Below, piece by piece: positions 7,108 to 15,771 of a stretch of 64,000 nucleotides of DNA; positions within the stretch are counted from its first letter, which is position 1, and every line of letters begins with the position of its first letter. The position numbers were made by a program, and so were the translations under genes. The stretch is taken from assembly GCA_016706225.1 (NCBI GenBank), contig JADJKB010000022.1, forward strand, positions 124,001-188,000, read 5' to 3'. The notes under the pieces are model-generated. The model saw nothing but the letters and a program-made list of their open reading frames with translations. It was not told the origin of the DNA and ran no database searches. This stretch comes from Myxococcales bacterium. Its GTDB lineage: Bacteria > Myxococcota_A > Polyangia > Polyangiales > Polyangiaceae.

Positions 7108-9231
7108 TCAGGAACGGCAGCGGCGCCGGGCCAAGGGGAACGCCAGGAGCGCCGCAAAGGCCCATGCACCAGCACCACCGCGGGGCCGGGGCGCCGTGCC
7201 GACAGAGCACGAGGCGCTGACGTCGTCGGAGTCGGAGCCGTGGCTGGTGTTCGGCGGGCCATTGCTGCCGACACCGGCGCCACCACCCCACCCCTGCTCG
7301 TCCGGGGTCGGCGCCCGGACGGCTGCGCCGGGTTTGGGCATGGGATCGTCGATCAGATCGATCTTGCCGGTGCTGTCCTTCACCATCACGGGTCGCTGCC
7401 TCAGCTTGGGTCCCAGGTAGAGCGCCTCGATCTCCGTCGCCGGGACCTTCTTCACGCTCGCGAACGACAGCGCCCATGCCTCCATGGCCGCCGGCCCCGG
7501 CACGTGCCGCCGCCAATTGCCATCGACCAGCCACACTTCCGGAGAACCGTCGTCGGCCTGGACCAGCTTCGGGGTCGAGGGCCACGCCGCCTCTTCGGTC
7601 AGCGTCTGGATCTGGGCGTCAGAGAGCGGAAGGGCGCTCCAGAACAGGTCGAGCTTCCAGGCCCCGAGACTGGCCGGATCCGTCACGTGTCGGCGCACGC
7701 CGTCCGGAATGGTCGCGGTGCACGTCATGCTCTTCGGGCTCCCTCCGAGCTGCGCGTTCGCGCCGCCGGCGCTGTCGATGCCGTAGGCGTGTACGGCGTG
7801 GGGTTTGCCGTCGAACAACGAGAGTGGGGGATCGATGTCGAACGCATGCGCGCAGGAGCCGAGCGCGGTGCAGAGATCATCGCGCTTCATGTCGGCAGTG
7901 AGCGGGTACCCCTTGGCGCCGGAGCCGGCGGGACCCCCGAAGTAGACATGCACGTCGATGGCCTTGGTCAGCGCATCGGGATCTTGGGCCCAACCTCGTA
8001 GCGCCTCACAGCTCACCTCGTCCAGCTGGCCCTTCGGGGGTTTGTTGCAAACGTCACCCTCGTCCACCTTGCCGTTGCAGTTGTCGTCCTTGCCGTTGCA
8101 CACCTCGGTCTTCGGCACACACTCGCCGTTCACGACCAGGTCCATGTAGTGAGTCCAGTTCCAACCGCTGCCGGGGTCAGTGTGGTCCGAGCAGTCCGGC
8201 GCCTCGCCGTGCCCCATGATGTGTTTGCGGTCCTTCGGAATGCCGTACTGATCGCACAACCAGCGCGTCAGCTTCGCCGACGCCTTGTACATCGCTTCGG
8301 TGTACCACTTGCCCGGATCCGCGACGAAACCCTCGTGTTCGATGCCGATGGTCTGGCTGTTGAAACACCCGTCGTGCCAGGCGATGTCGGCATCGTCAAC
8401 CATCTGGGTCACCTGACCGTCGCTCGAGCGCACCACGTAGTGAGCCGACACGTTCGAGGTGGAGTTCTTGAACCACGAGATGGTGCCGGCGTAGCTGCCC
8501 TGGGTGGTGTGAATGATGACGTAGTTGATCTGCGCCGCACCCCGCGATGCATTGGTGTAGTTGCCGGAGTAAGCCGGGCTCCAGATCGATCCTGGATAAC
8601 CGAGGCCTTGCTGCACGGAGCCGAGCTCATCGCCGCCGAGGCCGATGCCCGAGACCTCGACCACGAAACCTTGGTCGTCGTGGCCCTTCCAACCCGATGC
8701 GAGCAGCGAGCGAACCTGCTCGAGCAGCGCGATTCCGCCGTATGACTCCACCACCAGAGTCCATGCCCCGAGATCAGCTTTGGCATCGACACCCTGGGCG
8801 TGTCCCGACGTTCGGAGCAAGGCAGCGGCGGCAACGATGTTCGCGCGTGCGTCCGTCTTCACGCTCTCGAGGCTCTCACCGGTCAGCAGTGCGGCGGCCT
8901 CTGGAGACGTGAGCCCGCCGGTACCGATGGCCATCAGTCCCCACTCCCGCGCCGTGTGCTCGTGGTCGTCGCGGTCCAGCTCACCGGCCGCGAGGTTCAT
9001 GCTCAGCTGGGTCTGGGCGTAGGCAATGGTGGCCAGGAGCTCAGCCGGCACTCCGGTCTGCCGCTCCGCCCCGCGGAAGTGCTCGAGCAGCGGCGAGTCA
9101 CCCGAGAGCTCCGCGCGCGCTTTCCGGGGCGCCTCGGAGCTGACGGGTCCACAGCCCCAAACGGCGAGGCACAGAAGGACGAGCGGGAGTTTGAGAGAGG
9201 CAGCGGAGCGGGCGAAACAGCAGAGGTCCAC
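7108..9231 (-). CDS. N-acetylmuramoyl-L-alanine amidase (Amidase_2) with MopE-like motif and MYXO-CTERM-like tail
   Basis: 707 residues. By family the enzyme cleaves the amide bond between muramic acid and the stem peptide. The N-terminus has a lipoprotein-type signal (LVLLCLAVWGCG). A helical region resembling a transglycosylase-type helper domain follows (about 45-190). The Amidase_2 domain has candidate zinc-ligand His in NYVIIHTTQG and HTDPGSGWNW, plus TIGIEHEG. After it comes a MopE-like motif VCNGKDDNCNGKVDEG, and then further beta domains. The C-terminus reads SCSVGTAPRPRGG, a hydrophobic AWAFAALLAFPLA and RRRCRS, which fits a MYXO-CTERM sorting tail. Having both a lipobox and a sorting tail is odd. 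The first ATG is used as start; the gene is divergent from the kinase at 9356. Confidence 0.88.
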   Translation of the reverse strand: MDLCCFARSAASLKLPLVLLCLAVWGCGPVSSEAPRKARAELSGDSPLLEHFRGAERQTGVPAELLATIAYAQTQLSMNLAAGELDRDDHEHTAREWGLMAIGTGGLTSPEAAALLTGESLESVKTDARANIVAAAALLRTSGHAQGVDAKADLGAWTLVVESYGGIALLEQVRSLLASGWKGHDDQGFVVEVSGIGLGGDELGSVQQGLGYPGSIWSPAYSGNYTNASRGAAQINYVIIHTTQGSYAGTISWFKNSTSNVSAHYVVRSSDGQVTQMVDDADIAWHDGCFNSQTIGIEHEGFVADPGKWYTEAMYKASAKLTRWLCDQYGIPKDRKHIMGHGEAPDCSDHTDPGSGWNWTHYMDLVVNGECVPKTEVCNGKDDNCNGKVDEGDVCNKPPKGQLDEVSCEALRGWAQDPDALTKAIDVHVYFGGPAGSGAKGYPLTADMKRDDLCTALGSCAHAFDIDPPLSLFDGKPHAVHAYGIDSAGGANAQLGGSPKSMTCTATIPDGVRRHVTDPASLGAWKLDLFWSALPLSDAQIQTLTEEAAWPSTPKLVQADDGSPEVWLVDGNWRRHVPGPAAMEAWALSFASVKKVPATEIEALYLGPKLRQRPVMVKDSTGKIDLIDDPMPKPGAAVRAPTPDEQGWGGGAGVGSNGPPNTSHGSDSDDVSASCSVGTAPRPRGGAGAWAFAALLAFPLARRRCRS

Positions 9232-9355
9232 ACCCCTTCCCTCGCAAACGGCGCACCAGACCCACGCCGCCAGATTTCAGGGATTTACGCGGGTTTCCCG
9301 CCAACCCGTGGTTGGCAGCGTCGCTCTCGAGTTGGCATGCGAAGATGCTCCTGAA

Positions 9356-11326
9356 GTGACCGAGCGGGACGAGCTCCGAGCAACCTTCCAGGTCCGAGCC
9401 AGCCAGCTCGGGCTGGCAGATACGGCGTTGGCGAGCTCGATCGACCAGACCCAGCGCCCCGGAGCATCGGAGTCCGGTGAGGTCGCGCGGGCGTGGACAC
9501 GCCCCAAACCGGATGAGCTCCCGCGCATCTCCCTGTCATTCGCCACCGAGTCCATGCCGCCGTCAAACCCGCAAACGCCGGACCGCGCGGATCTCGAGGT
9601 ACACGGTGTCATCGGCGAGGGCGGCATGGGAGTCGTGCACGCCGCACGGCAACGCTCCCTCGACCGAGATGTCGCGCTGAAGACGCTGAGGAAGAGTGCG
9701 ACCGGGGAAGCGTCAGCGGGCGCGTTGCTCCGCGAGGCCGTGATCACCGGTCGGCTCGAACATCCGGGCATCGTGCCGGTGCACGCGCTCGGGCTCGACG
9801 ACCGCGGCGCACCGGTGCTGGTGATGAAACGTGTCGAGGGCGTCGAGTGGCGCACGTTGCTCGCCGATGCCTCACACCCGGGCTGGGCCAGCCGTCCCGG
9901 CGACCGCTTGACTACTCACCTCGAGGTCTTGATGCAGGTGTGTCAGGCAGTGCACTTCGCCCACGACCGCGGCGTGATCCACTGCGACATCAAACCCGAG
10001 AACGTGATGCTCGGGAACTACGGCGAGGTCTATCTGGTGGACTGGGGCATCGCGCTGCGGAGCGACGATCCGCGGGCTGCGGAGCGCGCCGGATTGGTGG
10101 GCACGCCCGCCTACATGCCACCGGAGCTGGTCTCTGGCGGGCCAATCGGTGTGCACACGGACGTGTACCTGCTCGGCTCGACCCTGCACTACGTGCTCAC
10201 CGGGCGTTTCCGCCACGACGGCGAAAAATTGCAGGACGCCTTGATGAGTGCGTTCTGCTCCGAGCCACACAGCTACGACGCAACGGTCCCGGAGGAGCTG
10301 GCCGCGCTGTGCAATCGCGCAACGAGTCGCAGCGCGGCCGACCGTCCGGCGTCGGCGCCGGCGTTTCGCCAAGCGATCGCCGATTTCCTGCGTCACCAAG
10401 CCTCGATCGCGCTGGCCGACGAGGCGCACGAGCGGCTGACGCGCCTGGAGGCACTGCTCCGGGAGAGCGACGACGACGAGGCTCCAGACGACTTGAAACG
10501 AGCCTACCAACTGGTGACCGAGTGTCGGTTCGGATTTGCGCAGGCACTCAAGGAGTGGCCGGACAATGTTCCGGCGCGAGCGGGGTTGATGCGAACCGTC
10601 GCGGAGGCGGTCGACCTCGAGCTCCGGCAGGGGCACGTGCAGGTGGCCGAGGCACTGCTCACCGAGCTCGGCACCCCGCCCGAGGCGTTGCGAGAGCGTG
10701 TTCGCTTGGCGCGGAAAGCGCAGGCGCGTACGCGCGCCGAAGACGAGCGCCTGCGTGCGCTGGCTCACGATCAAGACAGCAGTGTCGCGGGCCACGAGCG
10801 CACCCGTGGTCTGGCCGCGCTGTCCGGCGCGGCGGTGGCGATCGCCGTGTTTGCGCTGTCTCAGCCGAACCCCGCCAAGATCAAACCGGAGAGCCTGTTC
10901 ATATTCAGTGTGGTGGTCGTCGCGGTGATGGTCGCGACTACCGTGCTCTGGCGCAAACGCTTGCTCGCGAACCAGTTCAGCCGACGTCTGACCGGTTTGA
11001 TGCTGATCAGTGGCGCGGCCATGCTGGCAAGCCGCAGCATCGGGGTCTGGCTGCGCATGCCGGCGCCGCTGATCTTCGCTCAAGAGATGTTGATGTACGC
11101 AACGGTGGCGGCGGCCGGAGCGGTATTGGTGCTGCCATGGCTCGGGCCACTGGCGCTCGGCCTGCTCGGCGGCGCCGTCTACTGCCTGGCCGTGCCGAGC
11201 GCGTCTCCGGTGGTCTTCTCCCTCGTGGGTGTGTTCATGCCACCGAGTGTGGCGTTTGCGTTGTGGCGACACCGGCTCGACGCAGAGCGCGAGCGCGAAG
11301 AGGCGATGCCGGAGAGTACTCTGTAA
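9356..11326 (+). CDS. Polytopic Hanks-type Ser/Thr kinase with HCD catalytic loop
   Basis: 656 residues from the GTG at 9356. The frame is open upstream to 9026, but that part overlaps the amidase gene antisense and has no kinase-like sequence. N-terminal helical region 1-80; kinase domain from about 82: GVIGEGGMGVVH, Lys109 in VALKTL, VIHCDIKPENVM (HCD 209-211), VDWGIA (DWG 229-231), GTPAYMPPEL. The Arg of HRD is Cys (codon TGC), so it is a non-RD kinase; the catalytic Asp is kept, so activity is possible without activation-loop control by that Arg. After the kinase comes a helical region, then about six hydrophobic segments (about 495-640). A paralogue with the same order and normal HRD is at 47359. 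Confidence 0.9.
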   Translation: MTERDELRATFQVRASQLGLADTALASSIDQTQRPGASESGEVARAWTRPKPDELPRISLSFATESMPPSNPQTPDRADLEVHGVIGEGGMGVVHAARQRSLDRDVALKTLRKSATGEASAGALLREAVITGRLEHPGIVPVHALGLDDRGAPVLVMKRVEGVEWRTLLADASHPGWASRPGDRLTTHLEVLMQVCQAVHFAHDRGVIHCDIKPENVMLGNYGEVYLVDWGIALRSDDPRAAERAGLVGTPAYMPPELVSGGPIGVHTDVYLLGSTLHYVLTGRFRHDGEKLQDALMSAFCSEPHSYDATVPEELAALCNRATSRSAADRPASAPAFRQAIADFLRHQASIALADEAHERLTRLEALLRESDDDEAPDDLKRAYQLVTECRFGFAQALKEWPDNVPARAGLMRTVAEAVDLELRQGHVQVAEALLTELGTPPEALRERVRLARKAQARTRAEDERLRALAHDQDSSVAGHERTRGLAALSGAAVAIAVFALSQPNPAKIKPESLFIFSVVVVAVMVATTVLWRKRLLANQFSRRLTGLMLISGAAMLASRSIGVWLRMPAPLIFAQEMLMYATVAAAGAVLVLPWLGPLALGLLGGAVYCLAVPSASPVVFSLVGVFMPPSVAFALWRHRLDAEREREEAMPESTL

Positions 11327-11355
11327 GCACCGGAGCGAACGAACCCAGCCGCGCG

Positions 11356-13494
11356 TCAGTCGACGACGAGCACCCCGAACTTGTCGGGCACATGGAAGTT
11401 CGGTTTCTTCGTCAACGTCGGACTCCACGCCAGGTACTTACGCTGCCCCGAGCCTTCCATCCGATAGAGCCCGAGCGGCAAACGTGCGCCGGACGAGAGC
11501 ACACCGATGATCTCCGGAGCGCTGAGCTTGGCTTCGATCACAGCGCGCTGAGCGCTCGCGTCCCGGCTGGTGCCCAGGCCGACGCCGCTGGACCAACCGA
11601 GGTTCGCCGCACCGCCGAGCCGCACCTCGAGATCGAAGAAGTGGCCGAACGGTCCCAGCTCCACCTCCAGATAGTGGCGTGGGTTGCTGGCGTCATGTCC
11701 GAGAAAGAGCTCGACGCAGTCCTCTTGGTAGAGCTTCTCGCGCTCGATCTGGGTCGAGCGCGTGCGGTCCACGAACAGCCCCGCTCCCTCGAGCTCGAAC
11801 AAGACGTAGAGGGCGTCCTTCGCCCAGGCGAAGCGCACGCGAGTGACGACGCCGGTCCTGGCGCCGGACCAGTCCGTGTCCCACGAGATGCTCGGCGCGC
11901 GTGTCCACACGGGCTCATCGAACTTGCCATCGAGCTTCACACGCTCCGACCCGAGCGCGACGGCGTGGGCTTCACGCTGGCCGGCTGCTGGCGGCGCAGG
12001 TGTCGGCGCGGGCAAGCCGGAGCTCGAGGCGGGAGCGCCGGCAGCGGCCGGCGCTGCGCTCGAGGCGGGCGCCGAGGCTCCGAAACGCGGAGCAACCGGC
12101 TGCCACGCCGGGCTGTTCGCTGAATGCAGCTCGAAGCCCGCCATCGAGCGGTAGTGGAACGGCCGAGGTTTGCCGAACAGCCCGGCACCACTGCCCTCGA
12201 GCTTGGTCTGGGCGAGATCGAGCCCGTAGCGCTTCGCTGCGATGGTGATGAGCGGGGAGGTCTTGTTGCCGAGCAGCTCGCTCCCCAGGCGCGCGTTGTC
12301 CCACAGGCCGAGCAACTCTGCGCCGACGCGATCGACACTGACCGGGTTGGTGCCGCCAATGGCGACCTTCTCGTCGGTCGGATGGAGCTGCCAGAAACCA
12401 TCACCGCCCATGCCGGGTGCGGCCTCCGCCAACACGACGTCGGGCGTGGAGATCTCCAGCACGTCGAGCATGCGCTCGGCGAACGCGGCCAGCGAAGCAA
12501 CGTAGGCGGCGCGCTCCGCCTTGGCGTCGGTCGGCGGCGGTGGCGATGCATCGGCTTTTGCTGCCGCTCGCGCGGCCTTTTTCGCCTTGAGCTGCTCGTT
12601 CAGCTCGCGATGCGAGCGCGCCTTCTGTTTGTAGGCAGGGCGCGCGTCGCTGTACATGACCGTGCCCTGCATGCCCTTGATGGCCATGGACGTGACCGAG
12701 TATCGATGCGCCTTCACCTTGGGCAGCGACACGAACAGCCCATGGTCCAGGTGCTCGGCCAGCACCTTGGGCATGAGCAGCGTCGGCACCCGTGACGCGC
12801 CAATTCCGGAGATGCCCAGCGGCAGACCAGGTTTGTTCCCTTCGACGTCGAACACCCCGTCGTCGTCCATGGCCACCAAGGCAACCCCCTCTTCCTTGGC
12901 CATGCTCTCGTAGCCCGTGATGGCGATCACTCGCTGCCAGTGCTGGTGGGAGATGCCACAGCCTTCGGCAATGGTGATCTTGTCGTGCCCGCGCTTCTTC
13001 AGGCAGCGCACCACGCCGCGAGTGAACGCCACGTCCGTCGTGCGACCCACCACCCCGTCGTCGCCCTTGTGTTTGTCCGGATCGACGATGCCATCGAAGC
13101 CGCACAGATTCGGCTTGAGCAGGATGGGGGTGCTCTTCGGCCGTTTAGGCATCACCGCCTCGCAGATGGCCTCGCCGAGCGAAAGGGCGTCGCCGCCGCT
13201 GAGGACGCTGACCGCGCTGCGATCCGTCTTCAGGCGCTCGACGTGTCGTTTTCGAAGCGCGGCCCCATCGACCGTGGACGCGCCGAGCACACTCGGGCCG
13301 GCGTCGTAGGCAGTCTCGGAGGCCGCCGAGACGGTGTCCGTCGCCGCGGATGCGTTCGGGTGTGCGGCGGGCGCCGCGCTCGCGGCGACGCTGGCTGTCT
13401 GCGACGGAGCATCCGCAGTGGGCGACGGCTTCTTCTCACACGCGCTGCACGCGCCCCAGATCAGGGCACCGAACAAGAGGCCGCGCAGCTGCAC
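11356..13494 (-). CDS. DUF362 lipoprotein with C-terminal CBM9-like domain
   Basis: 712 residues from the GTG at 13494, which directly precedes a lipoprotein signal (LLFGALIWGACSAC). After an Ala/Pro linker, residues of about 85-390 match DUF362: PILLKPNLCGFDG, VVGRTTDVAFTRGVVRCLKK, ITIAEGCG, SLPKVKAHRYSVTSMAIKG. An Ala/Pro-rich spacer leads to a CBM9/DOMON-like beta domain: KLDGKFDEPVWTRAP, VRFAWAKDALYVLFELEG, CVELFLGHD. DUF362 proteins often act near iron-sulphur or metal chemistry, but no CxxCxxC ferredoxin motif is seen here, so the role is open. Last gene of the minus-strand operon led by the TetR gene, 19 bases after the SDR stop. Confidence 0.85.
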   Translation of the reverse strand: MQLRGLLFGALIWGACSACEKKPSPTADAPSQTASVAASAAPAAHPNASAATDTVSAASETAYDAGPSVLGASTVDGAALRKRHVERLKTDRSAVSVLSGGDALSLGEAICEAVMPKRPKSTPILLKPNLCGFDGIVDPDKHKGDDGVVGRTTDVAFTRGVVRCLKKRGHDKITIAEGCGISHQHWQRVIAITGYESMAKEEGVALVAMDDDGVFDVEGNKPGLPLGISGIGASRVPTLLMPKVLAEHLDHGLFVSLPKVKAHRYSVTSMAIKGMQGTVMYSDARPAYKQKARSHRELNEQLKAKKAARAAAKADASPPPPTDAKAERAAYVASLAAFAERMLDVLEISTPDVVLAEAAPGMGGDGFWQLHPTDEKVAIGGTNPVSVDRVGAELLGLWDNARLGSELLGNKTSPLITIAAKRYGLDLAQTKLEGSGAGLFGKPRPFHYRSMAGFELHSANSPAWQPVAPRFGASAPASSAAPAAAGAPASSSGLPAPTPAPPAAGQREAHAVALGSERVKLDGKFDEPVWTRAPSISWDTDWSGARTGVVTRVRFAWAKDALYVLFELEGAGLFVDRTRSTQIEREKLYQEDCVELFLGHDASNPRHYLEVELGPFGHFFDLEVRLGGAANLGWSSGVGLGTSRDASAQRAVIEAKLSAPEIIGVLSSGARLPLGLYRMEGSGQRKYLAWSPTLTKKPNFHVPDKFGVLVVD

Positions 13495-13513
13495 GCGGCC
13501 GAGCGTAACCGAC

Positions 13514-14299
13514 TCATGCGACGGGGTCAGGCCCCAACGAGAGCGCCAGGCGCGAAGCCAATCCCACGGCATCGAATCCCACACGATACAGACTCGGGTA
13601 CACCACTCGCGCTCGCTTCGACTCGACCGCATCGAACACACGACGCGCGAGCGCGAGCGCCTGACCGGTTGGAACGGCCCGCGCGAGGGCCGTATTCCCG
13701 AACTGCGCCCGGGCACCCCGCTCGAGCGCGGAGCGAACCGGGCCCGGGTACACCGTCACGACGTGGACACCCTGCGCTCGGAGCTCCGCGTGGGCGATCT
13801 CGGAGGCCATGGCCAGACCGGCCTTGGCAGCGCCGTAGATGGCACAACCGCGGATCGGCACACGCCCGGCCATGCTGGTCACGTTGACGACAAACCCGAT
13901 GCGGCGTTCGAGCAGCGTCGGCACGACAGCGTGAAAGAGCCGGAGCGGGGCCAGCAGATCCACGGTCATGAGCCGCTCCACGTCTTCCCATGCAAACCGA
14001 TCGAAGCGCCGGACTTCCATGTAACCCGCGCAATTGATCAGGCCGTCGATGGGACCGAGCTCGCGCTCGGCGCGCGCGACGAGCTCGGGAATGGCGTCGA
14101 GCTCGGCGAGATCACAGACCTCGACCCGAGCGTTGCTGATGTCGTCTGCGAGCGCCCGCGACGCGGCCTCGCTGCGATCGACCAGCGTGACCCGCGCGTC
14201 GGGTCGCCGCGCGACGAGCTCGCGCACCAGGCCTCCACCGATGGCGCCGGAGGTCCCGGTCACCATCACATGCGGCGCCTCGGCGAGGGTTCGGCTCAT
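13514..14299 (-). CDS. SDR-family NAD(P)-dependent oxidoreductase
   Basis: 261 residues, normal SDR length. The Rossmann fold starts with VTGTSGAIGGGL (TGxxxGxG cofactor loop). It continues with an NAG-like motif variant (LINCAGYMEV), catalytic Ser in VVNVTSMAGR, and YGAAKAGL (YxxxK), so it should be an active reductase/dehydrogenase. The substrate is unknown. The ATG overlaps the stop of the gene upstream by 4 bases (ATGA), showing translational coupling in the TetR-led operon. Confidence 0.93.
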   Translation of the reverse strand: MSRTLAEAPHVMVTGTSGAIGGGLVRELVARRPDARVTLVDRSEAASRALADDISNARVEVCDLAELDAIPELVARAERELGPIDGLINCAGYMEVRRFDRFAWEDVERLMTVDLLAPLRLFHAVVPTLLERRIGFVVNVTSMAGRVPIRGCAIYGAAKAGLAMASEIAHAELRAQGVHVVTVYPGPVRSALERGARAQFGNTALARAVPTGQALALARRVFDAVESKRARVVYPSLYRVGFDAVGLASRLALSLGPDPVA

Positions 14300-14844
14300 C
14301 GTTTACCCGTGTCGAGGGCGAACCAGAGCAGCGTGCGGGGCCCGTTCGCCGTCTTCCACATGGCAGGGCCCAGATACACGCCCGGCGCGACCTCGCGGAT
14401 CTCGTCGTGGATGGCGCGGATGTACGGGGGATTCTCGGGTTTGTCGTAGTCGAGCACGATGGCCGGCTGAGCGTCGATTTCGGACTTGGCAAACAGGGTA
14501 TCGAAGGGAAAGAGGTTCTGCCTTCCCAGCACACCCGGCGCAATGACGCGGTTGATCCCGGTGCCGCGGCGCTCGCTCTCGGCGCTGAACGACTTGCCAC
14601 CCCAGACGAAGGCCCGAGAGCGCGCAAAGCTCCTGAGCCCACGAGCCAGACGCCCACTGCCGAGCCCGCGCACGGCGAGCATGCGACCCGTGAGCGCGCC
14701 GTCGACCGCCGACAGCGATGCCGGCAGGCTGCCGCGCCGATACAGTGTCTCGAGCTCGGCGCAGGACTTTGCCGCTAGGTCGTCCAGCGTCAGACGGGGC
14801 CGGCTGTCTCGCGTGTTGGTTTCGACTGTTTGTTGCATGGTCAT
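14296..14844 (-). CDS. Conserved hypothetical protein, probably lipocalin-like beta-barrel
   Basis: 182 residues with no signal peptide. After a short helical part (LDDLAAKSCAELETLYRRG), the sequence has ALTGRML, a FVWGGKSFSAESERRG segment, GINRVIAPG, PAIVLDYDKPENPP, and IHDEIREVAPGVYLGPAMW followed by LLWFALD. I recognise this WxGKxF / LDY / RDEIREVAPGxYLG pattern from uncharacterised proteins often found beside SDRs and TetR regulators; a lipid- or small-hydrophobe-binding role is inferred only. It starts 7 bases after the TetR stop and overlaps the SDR start by 4 bases. Confidence 0.75.
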   Translation of the reverse strand: MTMQQTVETNTRDSRPRLTLDDLAAKSCAELETLYRRGSLPASLSAVDGALTGRMLAVRGLGSGRLARGLRSFARSRAFVWGGKSFSAESERRGTGINRVIAPGVLGRQNLFPFDTLFAKSEIDAQPAIVLDYDKPENPPYIRAIHDEIREVAPGVYLGPAMWKTANGPRTLLWFALDTGKR

Positions 14845-14850
14845 TCCTCC

Positions 14851-15513
14851 TCATCGTTTCGTGTGTCTTGGTTGCGGGGTCTTCGCGACCGCATCGTCGA
14901 GTCCGGCGCCTGATGCCACCATCGCCCACGCCGCCTCCCCCGCGCGCGCGAGCGTGTCGTTCTCGACCGCGAGGTAGCCGAGGCGCTCGGCCTTCACCAC
15001 TCCGACGAGCGCACCCCACACCAGCGCCATCAAGGTCGCGGCGGGCAGCGCTGACTTCCGCTTTGACTTTCCGAAGGCTTGCCCGGCGAACCACAGGGGC
15101 TCGAGCACGTCGCGCTCGAGCGCGCGGCTCTCGTCGTCGAGGTACGGCACGTGGTCTTGCATCTCGAGAAACTGGAACGTCACCGGATCGGTGCGGGCAA
15201 AACGCGCCAGCCTCCGCCAGATCTCCAGGAACGTGCTGCGCGGCCCGCCGTCCAGCTCGAGACCGGCGTAGAGCGCGCCTTGCAAGCGTCGTTTTGCATC
15301 GCGAAACACCGCGTTGACGAGGCGCTCCTTGTTTTCGAAGTAGTGATAGATTGTGCCGGTGCCGACGCCGGCTGCCCGCGCGAGCTCCGGGATGGCAACC
15401 CCGTGGTACCCCCGCTCAGCGAACAGATGCAGGGCCGCATCCAGGATTTGCCGGGGTTTGTCGCCCTTCGGTGGGCGACCGCGGGCCCGAGCCGGCCTTT
15501 CCAGAACGTTCAT
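14851..15513 (-). CDS. TetR-family transcriptional regulator
   Basis: 220 residues from the ATG at 15513. N-terminal HTH: GRPPKGDKPRQILDAALHLF, then AERGYHGVAIPELARAAGVG and TGTIYHYFENKERLVNAVF, a strong TetR match at about 10-65. The C-terminal part is the helical ligand/dimer domain. The frame is open upstream to 15711, but that region is the hairpin-array repeat. As first gene of the operon with the lipocalin-like protein, SDR and DUF362 lipoprotein, it most likely represses its own operon and responds to a substrate of the SDR. Confidence 0.93.
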   Translation of the reverse strand: MNVLERPARARGRPPKGDKPRQILDAALHLFAERGYHGVAIPELARAAGVGTGTIYHYFENKERLVNAVFRDAKRRLQGALYAGLELDGGPRSTFLEIWRRLARFARTDPVTFQFLEMQDHVPYLDDESRALERDVLEPLWFAGQAFGKSKRKSALPAATLMALVWGALVGVVKAERLGYLAVENDTLARAGEAAWAMVASGAGLDDAVAKTPQPRHTKR

Positions 15514-15517
15514 TCTG
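15502..15517. promoter_or_regulatory. Possible TetR operator over the regulator's own start codon
   Basis: CAGAACGTTCATTCTG contains the 8-bp palindrome GAACGTTC and outer CAGAA/TTCTG arms, and overlaps the ATG at 15513. Its size and place fit an autorepression site, but one short palindrome is weak evidence. Confidence 0.25.
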
Positions 15518-15551
15518 TAATAAACAACCACGCGGCGTACCCTCGCGTCAA
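15516..15551 (-). promoter_or_regulatory. Possible promoter of the TetR-led operon
   Basis: On the minus strand TTGACG (15551-15546) is followed by an AT-rich TTGTTTATTA stretch next to the ATG at 15513. If the usual spacing holds, transcription would start only a few bases before the ATG, so the mRNA would be nearly leaderless. Confidence 0.3.
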
Positions 15552-15567
15552 GCCCGCACGCAACGGG

Positions 15568-15673
15568 CCTAGAACACTGATCAGCTTGCGCTGCTCGTGT
15601 TCTAGGACACTTACGTTGGGGCTGCGCCCCAAACCCCCGGCCTTCGGCCGTGGGCGCTCCGCGCGCGAGCGCC
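15568..15673. repeat. Intergenic hairpin-array element 3
   Basis: CCTAGAACAC/GTGTTCTAGG (15568-15577/15597-15606) is followed by TTGGGGC/GCCCCAA (15616-15622/15626-15632), CGGCC/GGCCG (15638-15642/15646-15650) and GGCGCT/AGCGCC (15653-15658/15668-15673). These are four hairpins in a row between the TetR gene and the outer-membrane protein gene, a similar layout to elements 1 and 2. Apart from this element the 258-base gap holds only the putative TetR promoter and operator. Confidence 0.6.
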
Positions 15674-15771
15674 GAACACATTGCAAGTCGCTGAAAACAA
15701 ACGACGTTCAACCTGTTCGGCGCTCTGTCTAGAGGGGCCTGAGCATCCGGGGCCCAGACGCGCGTCGGGTT

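Noticed and set aside
9847..12123. Long plus-strand frame covering the kinase and the DUF362 gene
   Set aside because: Arg/Gly-rich shadow in another frame of the kinase; crosses the stop of a well supported gene.
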